Below are positions 35,780 through 46,480 of a stretch of DNA of 64,000 nt, piece after piece (positions within the stretch are counted from its first letter, which is position 1; every line of letters begins with the position of its first letter). Made by a program: the position numbers and the translations under genes. The notes under the pieces are model-generated. The model did not search any database, was not told where the DNA came from, and saw only the letters and a list, made by a program, of their open reading frames with translations. This DNA comes from Myotis daubentonii (Eukaryota > Chordata > Mammalia > Chiroptera > Vespertilionidae), in NCBI RefSeq assembly GCF_963259705.1, contig NC_081842.1, positions 90,014,433 through 90,078,432 on the forward strand, in the 5' to 3' direction.

Positions 35780-36790
35780 AATTTGCCTATACTCCCTTGA
35801 CGAACTCATTCAGTCCCTTGGCATTAAATACAATTTACATATTGAAGACCCTTAGATTAATATCTATAATCCAGATCACTTTCACAAACTACAGATGTAT
35901 ACCTAGTCAGCTAGTCTCAAGTTGGATGTTTATTAGAAATCTCAAAACTGACATATTCAATGTGTTATGTGTGATCTTCCCCTAAAATTCTGCTCCATCT
36001 GCCTGTAGCCTTTTCCATATTAGTTGATTTTTTTCACACCACATATCCAATCTTTCAAAAAATTCTGTGGCACTGAGATCTGATCACATCTGCTATTACT
36101 CTAGTCCTACTAAGCATGTCCTTGAATAGCTGTCTAATTTAGTCTCTTGATAGGTCTCATTATTGTCCTCCCAGGGTATTCTCTTAAAAAAAAGCTTTAC
36201 ATGTTAGCAATCTGATTGTATTATGGTTTGCTTAAAACCCTACAGTAGTACCCAATTTCATTCCAAGACTGTACAATAGCCTACAAGACCTAACATGACA
36301 TGGCCTTCATTACTTTTTTTATGTCACCTTCTTCTACTTTCCCCATTTCGTATATCATTGCGGCCACACTGGCCTTCTTGCTCTTTCTTTAACCTAATGG
36401 GCATATTCCTACCATAAGATTTGTTCAAAGCATTTTTTTCCTGCCAAAGATTCTCTTCCCAAGGATAAAAAAGTTAATGACTAAATCCAATACCTTCCTC
36501 AAAATTTTGCTTAAATGGTATCTTTTGATTAATTCCTACCATTACCATCTATTTATAATTACAGTCTGCCTTATGCATTTCCACTCACTCTTATCTTTGA
36601 TTTTTGTCCATTATACTTACCACCTTCTAATAGCTTACATATTTACTTTTTTGTATTATATCAGTTGTTTATGAGCTATTGGTTCCATGGTAATATTTCA
36701 GACAGGCAAGGATTTGCATCTGTTGTGTTCATTGATACAATCTGAAGGCCTAGAATGATGCCTGACATTCAATACACATGAAGTATATTC
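35780..36790 (+). repeat. L2 LINE 3' part, sense
   Basis: A long stretch follows the L2 consensus in order: 'cattcagtcccttggcatta', 'ggatgtttattagaaatctc', 'gtgatcttcccctaaaattc', 'caatagcctacaagacctaa', 'cggccacactggccttcttg', then the terminal 'aggcctagaatgatgcctga' and 'aatacacatgaagta'. It is one of the best preserved L2 copies here but has no open frame. Confidence 0.8.
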
Positions 36791-37211
36791 CTGTGCCTGG
36801 AGAAGAGTAGTAAATATTATGACTGTATATCCAATCCATAATATATCACCAATTATCAGATATCGCCCACAGGCCAACATATTCCTAGTCATAATATTTA
36901 ATTAATAGGTAATGAAATTGCACACAGATAATCCTTGAATAAACTATAGTATAAAATTGTAATGCTTTATAAAACAGAAACACAAAAGTAATTTTGGAAA
37001 ATAAATCTTAGGACTGAGTATTGGTGAATAATGAAGATGAGACACCCATGATGGGGAGAGAAAAAATACTAATAGTGGAGGCTCTGGTGAGCCAACCAGA
37101 TTCATTTTTCAGACCTGGGTATTTATCTACCCCAGCTGCAAGGAATGTTAGCTGTCAACAGATCACAACTGAGTTCTTCTTTGGGCTAGAGAGAAAGATA
37201 TACCTGGTTCC

Positions 37212-37582
37212 TGTGGGGAAGCACAGGACCTGGTTGGAATGTCTGTAAGGAAGATTCTCCGAAAAGTTGGAGGCCTCTGGGGGGCCTTGCAAAGGCAACA
37301 GCTCCTGTCTGACCCCCAGGTGTTTTTACTAGTATCTTTATGTTTAGACGTCAAAGTGTCCTTGCTTAAAGGACACATGTGTTTTCTCAAGGATGTTTAC
37401 CCTGCTGATAGTATCCAAAATCAGAGTAGTTCAAGCTGTTGTTACAATAAAAGCCAAAGGAGGCAGGTGAACAGGGCTACTTGTTGGCGATAGCCAAGTA
37501 GTCCCTTAGCCTCTCTTTCACAGAAACATGTGTCAGAGTAATCATTCATCCATCGTTCAGGGTCTGCTAGTCAGCCCTGGCA
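37212..37582 (+). mobile_element. ERV 5' LTR
   Basis: TG...CA element starting tgtggggaagcacaggacc and ending cagccctggca. It shares its order with the LTR at 42391: 'ttatgtttagac', 'aaagtgtccttgcttaaag', 'ttcaagctgttgtt', an AATAAA signal in 'acaataaaagccaaagg', and 'aatcattcatccatc'. It is preceded by ggttcc, and tgttcc follows the second LTR, compatible with a 6-bp duplication with one mismatch. A tggtgcc that could be a decayed primer site lies 3 bases beyond the LTR. Confidence 0.75.
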
Positions 37583-37763
37583 AAGTGGTGCCCCTGTTTG
37601 AGGAAGAACCAGGAATGTAACGAAACTCTACAGAAGCCTCAAAAACTAAGAGTAAAAAAAATGAAAACAACTGCACAGTAAGTCACTGGAGCCTGCTTAG
37701 GATTTCCAAGTTTGAGGAAATTGTTTCTCAGCTAAGGAATTCACTATCTCTGTTAGGCTTCTT

Positions 37764-37978
37764 CTTTTTATAAAAAAATATATTTCTTTATTGATTTCTG
37801 AGAGGAAGGAAGAGGGAGAGAGAGATAAAACATCAATGATGATAGAGAATAATTGATTGGCTGCCTCCTGCATGCCCCATACTTGGGATCGAGCTCGCAA
37901 CCCTTTGGCTAGAATCGAACCTGGGACCCTTCAGTCTGCAGGCTGATGCTTTATCCACTGAGCCAAACTGGCTAGGGC
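37764..37978 (-). mobile_element. Ves SINE, antisense
   Basis: The reverse complement of a Ves element: T-rich tail first, 'atttctttattgatttctga', complementary B-box (aatcgaacctggg) and complementary A-box (ccactgagccaaactgg), ending 'gctagggc'. The 13-base target duplication has one mismatch (tgttaggcttctt, tgttatgcttctt). It lies between the two ERV LTRs. Confidence 0.95.
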
Positions 37979-38393
37979 TGTTATGCTTCTTAAGAATGTG
38001 AGTATGCTTTCCATTAGAAAAATAAGCCTATTTCTGAAAGTAAGGGAAAAAAAGGTTTTTCCTGTATTTTCCAAGGAAGCAAAGGTTTTATATATATTAT
38101 TAAGATAATTATATTATGTTAATCAGGAAGTTGATTACTTTAAATGAATAAATTACTTAATACTGTGTAATAATAATAATAATAATATATAATTATCCTA
38201 ATATATAAAAACCTTGGGTCCCTCAAGACCTGAGGCTCGACCAACAAGAAGTCAGTCCTGCAGTCAGTGCTGGGTTGCCGTGATGACACAGCACTGGCTG
38301 CTGTGGCTGCAGGCTGGTGACCCAGCACTGACTGCTGAGGGGGCTGTGAATCAGGCCCAGAGAGAGACCTGAAGAGAGAAGCAGGGTCTAATC

Positions 38394-38606
38394 CAGGGGT
38401 GGGCAAACTTTTTGACTCGAAGGTCACAATGGGTTCTTAAACTGGACCGGAGGGCCGGAACAAAAGCATGGATGGAGTGTTTGTGTGAACTAATATAAAT
38501 TCAAAGTAAACATCATTACATAAAAGGGTACAGTCTTTTTTTTTTCAGTTTTATTCATTTCAAATGGGCCGGATCCAGCCCGCGGGCCGCAGTTTGCCCA
38601 CGGCTC
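38394..38606 (+). mobile_element. Non-autonomous hAT, 'GGGCAAACT' family, copy 2
   Basis: Starts CAGGGGTGGGCAAACTTTTT and ends 'gcagtttgcccacggctc'. It shares its interior with the copies at 28029 and 49881. It is nested in the Helitron. No matching 8-bp duplication is visible. Confidence 0.85.
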
Positions 38607-38830
38607 GATCCGTAGCTTCTGTGACAGCTGTTGATCAGCATTTACCTCTCTCTTTCTCTCCAGGAGGGCCAGCAGCCAAGCCTCCATTTCTTTCCAGGCC
38701 TTCACTGGGGCTGCTGATCATTCTGCCTTTCTGATCAGGCCCCATTGATAGGTCCAGAGATGCTGACTGGCATAGAAACTGACCAATCAGAACCAAATCT
38801 GGGTGAATGTAAGGATCCAATGGCTGCCTA

Positions 38831-39065
38831 CAGTGATGGCGAATCTATGACACGTGTGTCAGAGGTGACATGTGAACTCATTTTTTTAGTTGATTTTTCT
38901 TTGTTAAATGGCATTTAAATATATAAAATAAATATCAAAAATATAAGTCTTTGTTTTACTATGGTTGCAAATATCAAAAAATTTCTATATGTGACATGGC
39001 ACCAGAGTTAAGTTAGGGTTTTTCAAAATGCTGACACGCTGAGCTCAAAAGGTTCACCATCACTG
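38831..39065 (+). mobile_element. hAT-like element with short flanking duplication
   Basis: Termini CAGTGATGGCGAA and TTCACCATCACTG are inverted repeats. The flanks share only 5 bases (gccta at 38826-38830 and 39066-39070), not the usual 8. The interior is AT-rich, with 'gacatggcaccagagttaag' towards the right. It is nested in the Helitron and has no coding capacity. Confidence 0.8.
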
Positions 39066-39426
39066 GCCTAGGAAGTGGAGCTTTTAACACTGACTGGCAT
39101 AGAAACAGACCAATCAGAACCAAATTGGCCAGCAGAGGAGGGCAGTTGGGGGTGAGATCAGACCAGCAGGGGAGAGCAGTTGGGGGTGATCAGGCAGGCA
39201 GGCAGAGGGGTTAGGGGCAATCAGGCAGGCAGGCAGAGGCAGTTAGGGGCAATCAGGCAGGCAGGCAGGTGAGCGGTTAGGAGCCAGTGGTCCCAAATTG
39301 CGAGAGGGATGTCTGACTACACTGGCAGTCGGACATCCCCCAAGGGGTCCCCAGTTGGAGAGGGTGCAGGCTGGGCTGAGGGAACCCCCCCACTTCATGC
39401 ACAAATTTTGTGCACTGGGCCACTAA

Positions 39427-39607
39427 TATATATATATATATAGATAGATAGATATAGATATATATATATATATAGATAGATAGATATAGATATATAGATA
39501 TATAGATATATAGATATATAGATATATAGATATATAGATATATAGATATATAGATATATAGATATATAGATATATAGATATATAGATATATATAGATATA
39601 GATAGAT

Positions 39608-39647
<40 letters not shown>

Positions 39648-39652
39648 TGCCT
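39427..39652. repeat. (TA)n / (GATATA)n / (GATA)n microsatellite
   Basis: TA runs change into GATATA hexamers and then GATA tetramers. The tract sits exactly between the 3' end of one Helitron and the 5' part of the next, whose normal 5' end is itself TA-rich. Open frames rich in Ile-Tyr-Leu are artefacts. Confidence 0.95.
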
Positions 39653-39885
39653 AATATGCAAAGTGTCCTCTCAGGAGTTCGACCAGGAGACCGGGAGTTT
39701 GATCACTTGCTATGACATGCACTGACCACCAGGGGGTGGTGCATAACAGAGGCAAGCCCCTGCTGGCAGCTGGTAGCCAGGGAAGGGAGGCTCTGGCTGG
39801 TAGCCAGAAGGCCCCAATCAGTCCCGATTGCTGGCCAGGCCTAGGGACCCTAGCCATGCATGAATCTTGTGTACTGGGCCTCTAG
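39646..39885 (+). mobile_element. HeliBat-type Helitron
   Basis: Begins with the 5' motif 'gcctaatatgcaaagtgtcc' directly after the microsatellite, contains 'actgaccaccagggggtgg', and ends with 'catgcatgaatcttgtgtac' and CTAG at 39882-39885 followed by T. The 5' TC seems absorbed in the microsatellite. Confidence 0.8.
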
Positions 39886-40064
39886 TATAATATATTTGAC
39901 TACCTTTCCAGGGTTTTAATTTTAAGATTTGCTTTTTCTCCTATAAAGGAAAATTTGATACTTAAGGTATATGGGGAGCTCTGTCAAATAATGAAATAAT
40001 AATTATATTCTATTTATATATGCATATTAAATAGATTCTAATATGTTTTCATTTATAACTATTA

Positions 40065-40366
40065 CTAGGGGCCCGGTGCACGAAATTCGTGCACTGGGTG
40101 TGTGTGGGGGGGAGTGTCCCTCAGCCCAGCCTTCCCCCCAGCTCTTAGCTCCCCCCTGGGTTTCCGATCACTGTCAGTGGCAGGGGGCTTCTTCCTGCTT
40201 TCCCTTTCGCTTCCCTGCATTGTGCCTACATATGCAAATTAACCGCCATCTTGTTGGCAGTTAACTGCCAATCTTAGTTGGCAGTTAATTTGCATATAGC
40301 CCTGATTAGCCAATGAAAAGGGTAGCTCATATGCCAATTACCATTTTTCTCTTTTATTAGTGTAGA
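40065..40366 (-). mobile_element. HeliBat-type Helitron, antisense
   Basis: The plus strand begins ctaggggcccggt, then a perfect palindromic hairpin gtgcacgaaattcgtgcac (40076-40094), and ends 'cttttattagtgtaga'. On the minus strand this is TC...hairpin...CTAG. A lies at 40064 and T at 40367. It contains CCAAT-like and 'atatgcaaatta' motifs. Confidence 0.9.
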
Positions 40367-42100
40367 TAAGTTATAAAATTGTGGAATATTGTATTTTACA
40401 AAAAGCACTAGATTCCATGTCATTTATATTACACTATAGAGTAAAGTATATAGATTTATAGAAATACTAGCAAGAAAAATCAAGAGAAAAATAATTTAAT
40501 TGTAAGACTAAATGAACTAAAAATAATTATAGTTTTAATAACTATTGTTCTTATGGCAATATGTTTGTTTGCATGAACCCAATAAGAATCTGATTTCTTC
40601 ATAATGAGACTTAAGTCAGTTCCCAGCTGTAGTTTTATTAACCAAAGCTTTTCTGGAATATCATGTCTGAAAGAGAGACATGCCAGGACTCTGGGTGTCA
40701 CCAGAAAGCTCTAAGGAATGAAGATTGACTTTGAAGCTGATAAGCCCCTTGGATAAATAGCCTAGTACCTTACTTGGTCAGGTGGTTCATAGCAGTCTTT
40801 CCAGGTTAGGAACGAAGGTTGCTTTCCTGAGAGATGGCATGAAAGAAACCTCAAGACACCTGTAGGGACCTCAACTTGAGGAATGCACTCCAATTCTGGA
40901 GGTAATGCAGGCAACTGTGTGGCTTGGCTTCTTTGCCCTGGGAGTACACTTTCTCATGAGATTCCAGCAAAGCATATTTTTTAATGGCCTATATGATCAA
41001 CTGTTATTCTTGCTGTGTTCATGCAAATAATAAGGTCAAATTACAATTAGACTTAATACTTTACATAAATTAGTCTTTAATAAAAATAAGAGTGATTTTA
41101 GGGAAAAATTATTTCAACAGAAAATTATTAGAAAGTGTTCTAACTTTTGTCCAATAATACTAAATTTTATAAAAGTTAATCTCCACCAGATTATAAGCCC
41201 TACTCACAGCTAGGGAATAACACCTCTAGGCACCATTTCCATCTCCTTCTGTGCCTGGGCCTCATTGTCCCTCTGACAGAGAGCAAAGATTTCTTGGCTC
41301 TGAGAGAAACCTTCAACCCTCCTAAGCAGGAAGTAATTACAGAAGAAATCTGATGTCCTCTTTCCCTAAAAGAATTCAGAGCCAAGATCTTTGAGGGGAA
41401 TATAGTTGGCAGTTAGACAGACGTGAGCAGAGCAAGGATGTTAGGCCAACTAGAGGAGGGATAGCGTCTGAGACATACTTCTCACCACTGCAACTGCTCT
41501 GAAGCTGGCAATGGAGGAACCTGAGTAGAGCTAATCTTTAATCATAACTACTTAGAAGGAATTTATAGTTTTCATATAATGGGAGGTATAGAGATAAAGG
41601 AAAAAGAAAGTAAAGTAAACAAACTGAAAGAATATGTGTAAATTACAGCAGTATATATAAATTGCAGAAAATATGTGTAAATTGTAAAAAATATGTATAC
41701 ATTACAGAGGATCTATAAAAGTTAAAAATAAATAGAGTTAAGAAAGTAAAAATTATGAAAAGGATTATAAAGAAAGAAATATAGCAGGAAGAAAGAAAAT
41801 TAAAATAGAAATATTTAAGAATAATTGTGAAAGTTACAAGAATGTTTATAAGTATACTCAATAACAAATCTAATAGAACACCTGAATTAATCTGAAAAGT
41901 ACTAGTAATCATATTATTTTAAATCTTAGAACACATATACTTATATGTGAATAGGGGTTAAGTGTTTCTTAAAGTTTTCTTTTCAAGGTCTGGAAGTAAT
42001 TAGGGAGGTGATTCAGCTGTTCATCCAACAAACAGAACCAATAAGTATGGTCAGACCGACCACCAGGAGTCAACATCATCTCATTGCCTAACAATAGCTG
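40367..42100. other. Probable decayed ERV internal region
   Basis: The position between the two LTRs of one family suggests decayed provirus, but I recognise no gag or pol domain. A short tandem repeat of 'aatatgtgtaaatt' units lies at about 41630-41710. Confidence 0.3.
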
Positions 42101-42390
42101 ATGTCTACAGACCCCAGGCCTGAAGGTAACTACATTCCTCATCCTAGTCCCTCCCCCTTTATAATCCTGTCCCCTACACCTTGCTACAAGGCAAGGTTTA
42201 ATGCTTGTAAGCACCCTATCTTCTTAATTAGACTAACCATTGCTGTCATTGTAATTCTCTTTGTTTTTCTTATAGTCTACCTAATCAGAATTCTAGCAGT
42301 AAACACACTTTGCGGACCCCGACATTCCAAAGCAGAAAGCTGGCCACCTTCCTCTGTCTTCTGTAGCCAGCAAAACAAAAAGGGGGGAGA
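42101..42390 (+). pseudogene. Possible ERV env C-terminal remnant
   Basis: Just upstream of the polypurine tract, an open stretch encodes a strongly hydrophobic run of about 20 residues (near residues 45-65) followed by basic residues, as at the membrane anchor and tail of a retroviral envelope transmembrane protein. The frame runs into the LTR. No surface subunit, immunosuppressive region or cleavage site is visible. The location, and not sequence similarity, is the main evidence. Confidence 0.35.
42377..42390 (+). other. Retroviral polypurine tract
   Basis: aaaaggggggaga lies immediately before the TG of the 3' LTR at 42391. This is the position and composition of a plus-strand primer site for reverse transcription, and it sets the orientation of the provirus as plus. 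Confidence 0.8.
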
Positions 42391-42738
42391 TGTGGGAAGC
42401 ACAGGACTTAGTTGGAAAGTCTATAAGGAAGATTCTCTGAAAATTCAAGACTTTTCCAAACAAGCCTGACCCCCTGGTGTTTTACTAAAATCTTTATGTT
42501 TAGACTTCAAAGTGTCCTTGCTTAAAGACCACATATTTTCTCAAGGATGCTTATCCTGCTGATAGTATATAATAGTTAATTTTAGTTCAAGCTGTTGTTG
42601 CAATAAAAGCCAAAGGAGGCAGATGAGCAGGGCTACTTGGTGACAATAGCCAAGTAGTCCCTTAGTCTCTCTTTGACAGAAACATATGTCAAAGTAATCA
42701 TTCATCCATCATTCAACAACTGCCTTCCAGCCCCAGCA
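42391..42738 (+). mobile_element. ERV 3' LTR
   Basis: Starts tgtgggaagcacaggactt and ends cagccccagca. It is clearly homologous to the LTR at 37212-37582, with an AATAAA signal in 'gcaataaaagccaaagg' and a TATA-like 'gtatataatag' upstream. The copies differ by many substitutions and a U3 length difference, so the provirus is old. tgttcc follows at 42739. Confidence 0.8.
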
Positions 42739-42744
42739 TGTTCC

Positions 42745-43028
42745 TATGAGCAGCTGATATCCATTGACTGGTCAAAGCAGGGTATAAAACCCAGCCCCTG
42801 AGCTTGAGTTGGAATTATTCTTGAGACATCCTAACAGCAGAGCTGCCCACCTATGGAATTGCCAGTGGTCTGTGCTTGCAAAGGTGCTAACTTTCAACCT
42901 CTCTCCCCATCTAATATTGTTTCCCTCACTCAATCTGTGCTTTTGTAACCAGAAATGCTCCCCAGTAAATCCCCAGTACCAAAACCTCTATCTCAGAGGT
43001 TGCTTCCTTGGGGAAACTTACCTAAGGC
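42745..43028 (+). mobile_element. Old LTR fragment (ERVL-like)
   Basis: Contains 'cagctgatatccattgactg', a TATA-like 'gggtataaaacccagcccc', and an LTR-type end 'ctcagaggttgcttccttgg' and 'acctaaggca'. I recognise this as the 3' half of an ancient mammalian LTR but cannot name the family. It may be the target into which the younger provirus inserted, with the other half near 37080-37211. Confidence 0.45.
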
Positions 43029-43847
43029 AGTTTAGATCAGAAATGATCCTAGAAATCACATACTAAAATTGGATTTTGAATTGCATTACCTCCTGCCTGG
43101 CTACAATGAGGACCACATCACAGAAAGTAAGCAGAGTACTAACACCGGGCATGCTGTCTCAGTGAAATTTTAAATTTCCACTAGTGTTAAACTGGGATGA
43201 AATAATGGTGAAAGCAAATGACTGGCTGTTGCAATATCTCAGGCATCAGAGAGTTCAGAGTAAGTAATGTTACAAGAACCCCAAAATTAGTTTTTGCTCG
43301 ATTCTACTGATGCATCAGGGAAAGAATATGAAGGCTGGAGATGATTAATTACCAATTTATGTAAAGTGCTAAAGCCAGATGACCTTCTAAACAGCATCAT
43401 TATTTTCATCTCTGATGGGCAAAATCAGCTGTGTGTGAGGTCCATAATTTAATTATAAGAGTAGGGGAGTTTCCAGAAAATTCAAATTCTCAACTCTGTA
43501 AATGTGTTTATCTTAAGGTTAAGGCCCTAATTGGAAAGGCATGGGAACCATGTAAAAGGCAGCTGGATCAATGCACTTAAATATTTTCAGATCCCTTGAA
43601 CACAGTGGGGCCTGTGGAGGGGCCCACTACTCTCTTAAAAGGCTGATGTTCCATCCTTACAGGAAGTTGGGGAAGACACTGCATCTAGCCCCACTTACAC
43701 TTTGAGTCATCAGACCAATGCAATCACTCGGGTGTTCATCTCATAAATAAATTGGAGCGGTGCTGGGCACACAAAGGAAGGGAAAGGAATACACACCAAA
43801 AAAAGCTGTAGGAATTGCCCCAAATTACTGGGAGTGGGGAGGATAAA
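43029..43847. other. Nothing recognised
   Basis: No gene or named repeat could be supported here. Confidence 0.4.
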
Positions 43848-44060
43848 CAGTTGACCCCTGAAACACACAAGTTTGAACTGTGCAGGTCCATTATACACGG
43901 GTATTTTTCAATTGACCAGTTCAGTTCAAATTTCTTTTGTTCAAGGATCATGTCCTTGGATGAGAATCTGCTTATGTGATGATTTGACTTAGTTATGTGT
44001 AGACTTTGCCTGTGTGGGAGGTCTGCACCCCTAACCTCCTTGTTGTTCACGTGTAAACTG
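43848..44060 (+). mobile_element. Tigger-like (pogo) DNA transposon, short
   Basis: Starts cagttgacccctgaaacac, followed by 'gtttgaactgtgcaggtcca', and ends 'ctaacctccttgttgttcac' and 'gtaaactg' before TA. This matches remembered Tigger termini (CAGTTGACCCTTGAACAAC and its complement). It is a non-autonomous, old copy. Confidence 0.7.
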
Positions 44061-44136
44061 TATATGAATCCTGAGGGGGCTGGATTAAGAGGAATCAAAG
44101 GGAGAGATTGTGTTTGTTTTAATACATGTTAGCAGT

Positions 44137-44717
44137 TGTGGTAGGCAGAATAATATCCCCACTAATCCATAGGTGTTCACTTCTTAATATCTAGAACCAG
44201 TGTTTTTTTTGTTGTTTGTTTGTTTGTTTTTGTTTTTGTTTTTGTTTTTTTTTTTTTTGCTTTACATGGCAAAGAAGAATTAAAGTAGAAAGTAGAATTA
44301 GGGTTGTTAATAAGCTAACCTCAAAACAGGGAGGTTATTCTGTATCATCTAGATTATTCAATATAATTCTAGGATTCTTAACATGGGAAGAGTGGAGTAA
44401 AATGTGAGTCAGAAAAGATGTGGCTGTTGCATCAGAGTGATGCCATGTAGGTAGGACTCAACCCACTATTGGTCACTTTAAAGCTGGAAGGAGGAGGCCA
44501 GAAGCCAAGTAATTAGGGAAGCCCCTAGAAACTGGAAAAGTAAGATATTCCTTTACCTTGGAGACTTTAGAAGTAACTCCACTCTGGTAATACCTTAATT
44601 TTTAGTAAAGGAGAACCATTTCATACTTCTGCCATTTATAATTGTAAGATCATAAACATGTATTTTTAAACCACTTAGGTTTTGCAGATTTGTTATTGCA
44701 TCAATAGATAACTAATG
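44137..44717 (+). mobile_element. MLT1-type MaLR LTR
   Basis: Starts 'tgtggtaggcagaataatat', has 'ctttacatggcaaagaagaa' after a T-rich insertion (44196-44260), and ends with 'cttctgccatttataattgt', 'ttgttattgcatcaatag' and 'ataactaatg'. The order is that of MLT1, in the same orientation as the copy at 6764. Confidence 0.65.
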
Positions 44718-45156
44718 AAGCACTCCTTCATGATACAGGACTTAACACCTGGGCAAGGGCCCCATGACATGGTGCTAACATGGCAGTAGAAACATAAAAT
44801 AATGACCAGCACTAAGTAAAACACCTGTGCCTGAACTGCCATAGCTTATGGCACCTGGAAGAATGAATGCCTCAGCCCTGAAGGAGGAAAGTGAACAGTC
44901 ATCTTATATCTACTTGAGTCTGTCCATGCCTCTCAGATAAATGTGCTTCATGTTGTATGTTTGCTCCATCTGGAAAAGTTTCCAGCATGATGCTTGAGAG
45001 TTTTAGCTGCTGATGGCACACTGTTCATTTCTATTGCACAATTGCCCTTAGCAGATGAGTGCTGCCTTTCCCAAAGTTATCATCTTACTCAGGGGAAGTC
45101 TAAAAGCATAGCTAGTTGACGAGGGGTTACAGAAACCTAGACCCTTTAACTCACAC

Positions 45157-45362
45157 TTGAGACCATTAAGCAGGATCATCCCAGCCCCAGAACTCCCTGT
45201 AGAGATCAGCCAAGATATCTGTCAAAACTACATCATATTTCAACCTTTCCCTCTGCCCAGTATTGTTTATTTTAACTGTCTTCCAGGGTTTAGGTTCTCT
45301 AGAGCACTGCCCTATAAACTTCCTGCATGCAACTCTCCATCTCAAAGTTTGTTTTTCAAATA
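45157..45362 (+). mobile_element. Old LTR 3' fragment (ERVL-like)
   Basis: Ends with 'cctataaacttcctgcatgc', 'aactctccatctcaaagttt', the same type of LTR end as the fragment at 42745-43028. No 5' part was recognised. Confidence 0.4.
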
Positions 45363-45541
45363 ATTAGTCTAAAATAAGTTTCTAATTAAAGAAAATAACT
45401 TTTCTCTTCTAATGAAATAAGCAGTGACTTCTTAAGAGATGATGAACTTTGGTACTTTCAGATTGAGTACTCCCTCAGATTCCCAGGAAATCAAAAGTTG
45501 AGCTGATCTCAATATTTGCTTTCAAAGTTTAGAGCTTTTTA

Positions 45542-45748
45542 AAAATATATTTTTATTGACTTCAGAGAGGAAGGGAAAGGGAGAGAGAGATAGAAACATC
45601 AATGATGAGAGAGAATCATTGGTCTGCTACCTCCTGCATGCCCCCTACTGGGGATTGAGCCCACAACCCAGGTGTGTGCCCTTGACTGGAATTGAACCCG
45701 GTACCTTTCAGTCCGATGCTCTCTCCACTGAGCCAAATGGGCTAGGGC
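45542..45748 (-). mobile_element. Ves SINE, antisense
   Basis: The reverse complement of a Ves element: 'tttttattgacttcagagag', 'ctcctgcatgccccctactg', complementary B-box (aattgaacccggt), complementary A-box (ccactgagccaaatgg) and 'gctagggc'. The 12-base target duplication is tagagcttttta (45530-45541 and 45755-45766). Confidence 0.93.
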
Positions 45749-45984
45749 AAAATATAGAGCTTTTTATGGTGACACAAATTACCATGTTTTGCTGGGAAGA
45801 ATGTGTGGTCCACCTCTATTATTTGATGTGATCCAGTTGCAATGACTTACCCTAGGAATGAAATAATGTACCTGGTTTAAGATGCAATCAGCATGAGTCT
45901 GAGGATGACCAGATAGAAATGGAATCAATGACATCTGGGAAGGCTGAGAGGGCCTGAGGCCTTACAGAGGAGACAGTCACTGCA

Positions 45985-46480
45985 TTCTGTATTAATTCAC
46001 TCAAAAAGTGTTGGTCAAGAACTCTCTAAATGGTTGATACTGTACTAGGCATAGTGCTAGAAAAAAAAAAGAGATAGTTTTCTTGTCTTTTTAGGTGGGG
46101 TTCAGACTTGCAAACAAGCACTTTGTAATATTGAATGATGAATGCCATAATACAGAAGTAGAGCATGCCTGGGTAAGAATAGCGGTAGAATAATAGAGAT
46201 AAAGCAAAGGGCACACTCAAAGCTCCAAACCGCAGAAAGAGGGTAACAGTATTTATTTGGTGACTTGAGAGTAGCACATTTGTAGACTTGAATAGAAGGC
46301 AAGAGGAAGATGAGGGAAGGGGTGAGCAGAAGCCAAATTGTGAAATGTCTTCTAGGTAGGTTATGTTAAGATGTTAGATTTCATCCTGAAGGCTATCAGG
46401 AGAATTGGAATATTTTAAATAGGGGGTGATAATATCAGACTTGCCTTTTGAAAAAATCACTGTGAAACTTGTACAGAGTA
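45985..46480 (-). repeat. L2 LINE fragment, antisense
   Basis: The plus strand reads 'atactgtactaggcatagtg', 'gatgttagatttcatcctga' and 'aggctatcaggagaattgga', in the order expected of an antisense L2. Confidence 0.5.

Larger units (their letters stand above)
38196..39426 (+). mobile_element. HeliBat-type Helitron with two nested hAT insertions
   Basis: Starts TCCTAATATATAAAAACC after A and ends with a hairpin-like 'tgcacaaattttgtgca' and CTAA (a changed CTAG) before T. The interior carries two copies of 'gactggcatagaaac...gaccaatcagaaccaaat' (about 38769 and 39093) and three GGCAGGCAGG-type units (about 39190-39275). hAT elements at 38394-38606 and 38831-39065 are nested. Without them the element would be about 780 bp. 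Confidence 0.8.

Noticed and set aside
37585..37602. Primer-binding site tggtgcccctgtttgagg after the first LTR
   Set aside because: Only the first seven bases fit a tRNA 3' end (Phe-type), and it begins 3 bases after the LTR, so I did not annotate it as a separate site.
39395..39661. Open frame rich in Ile, Tyr, Leu and Ser
   Set aside because: It is a translation of the TA/GATA microsatellite.
42101..42469. A 122-codon frame taken as a complete membrane protein gene
   Set aside because: It runs across a retroviral polypurine tract into an LTR, so at most its first part is a decayed envelope tail.
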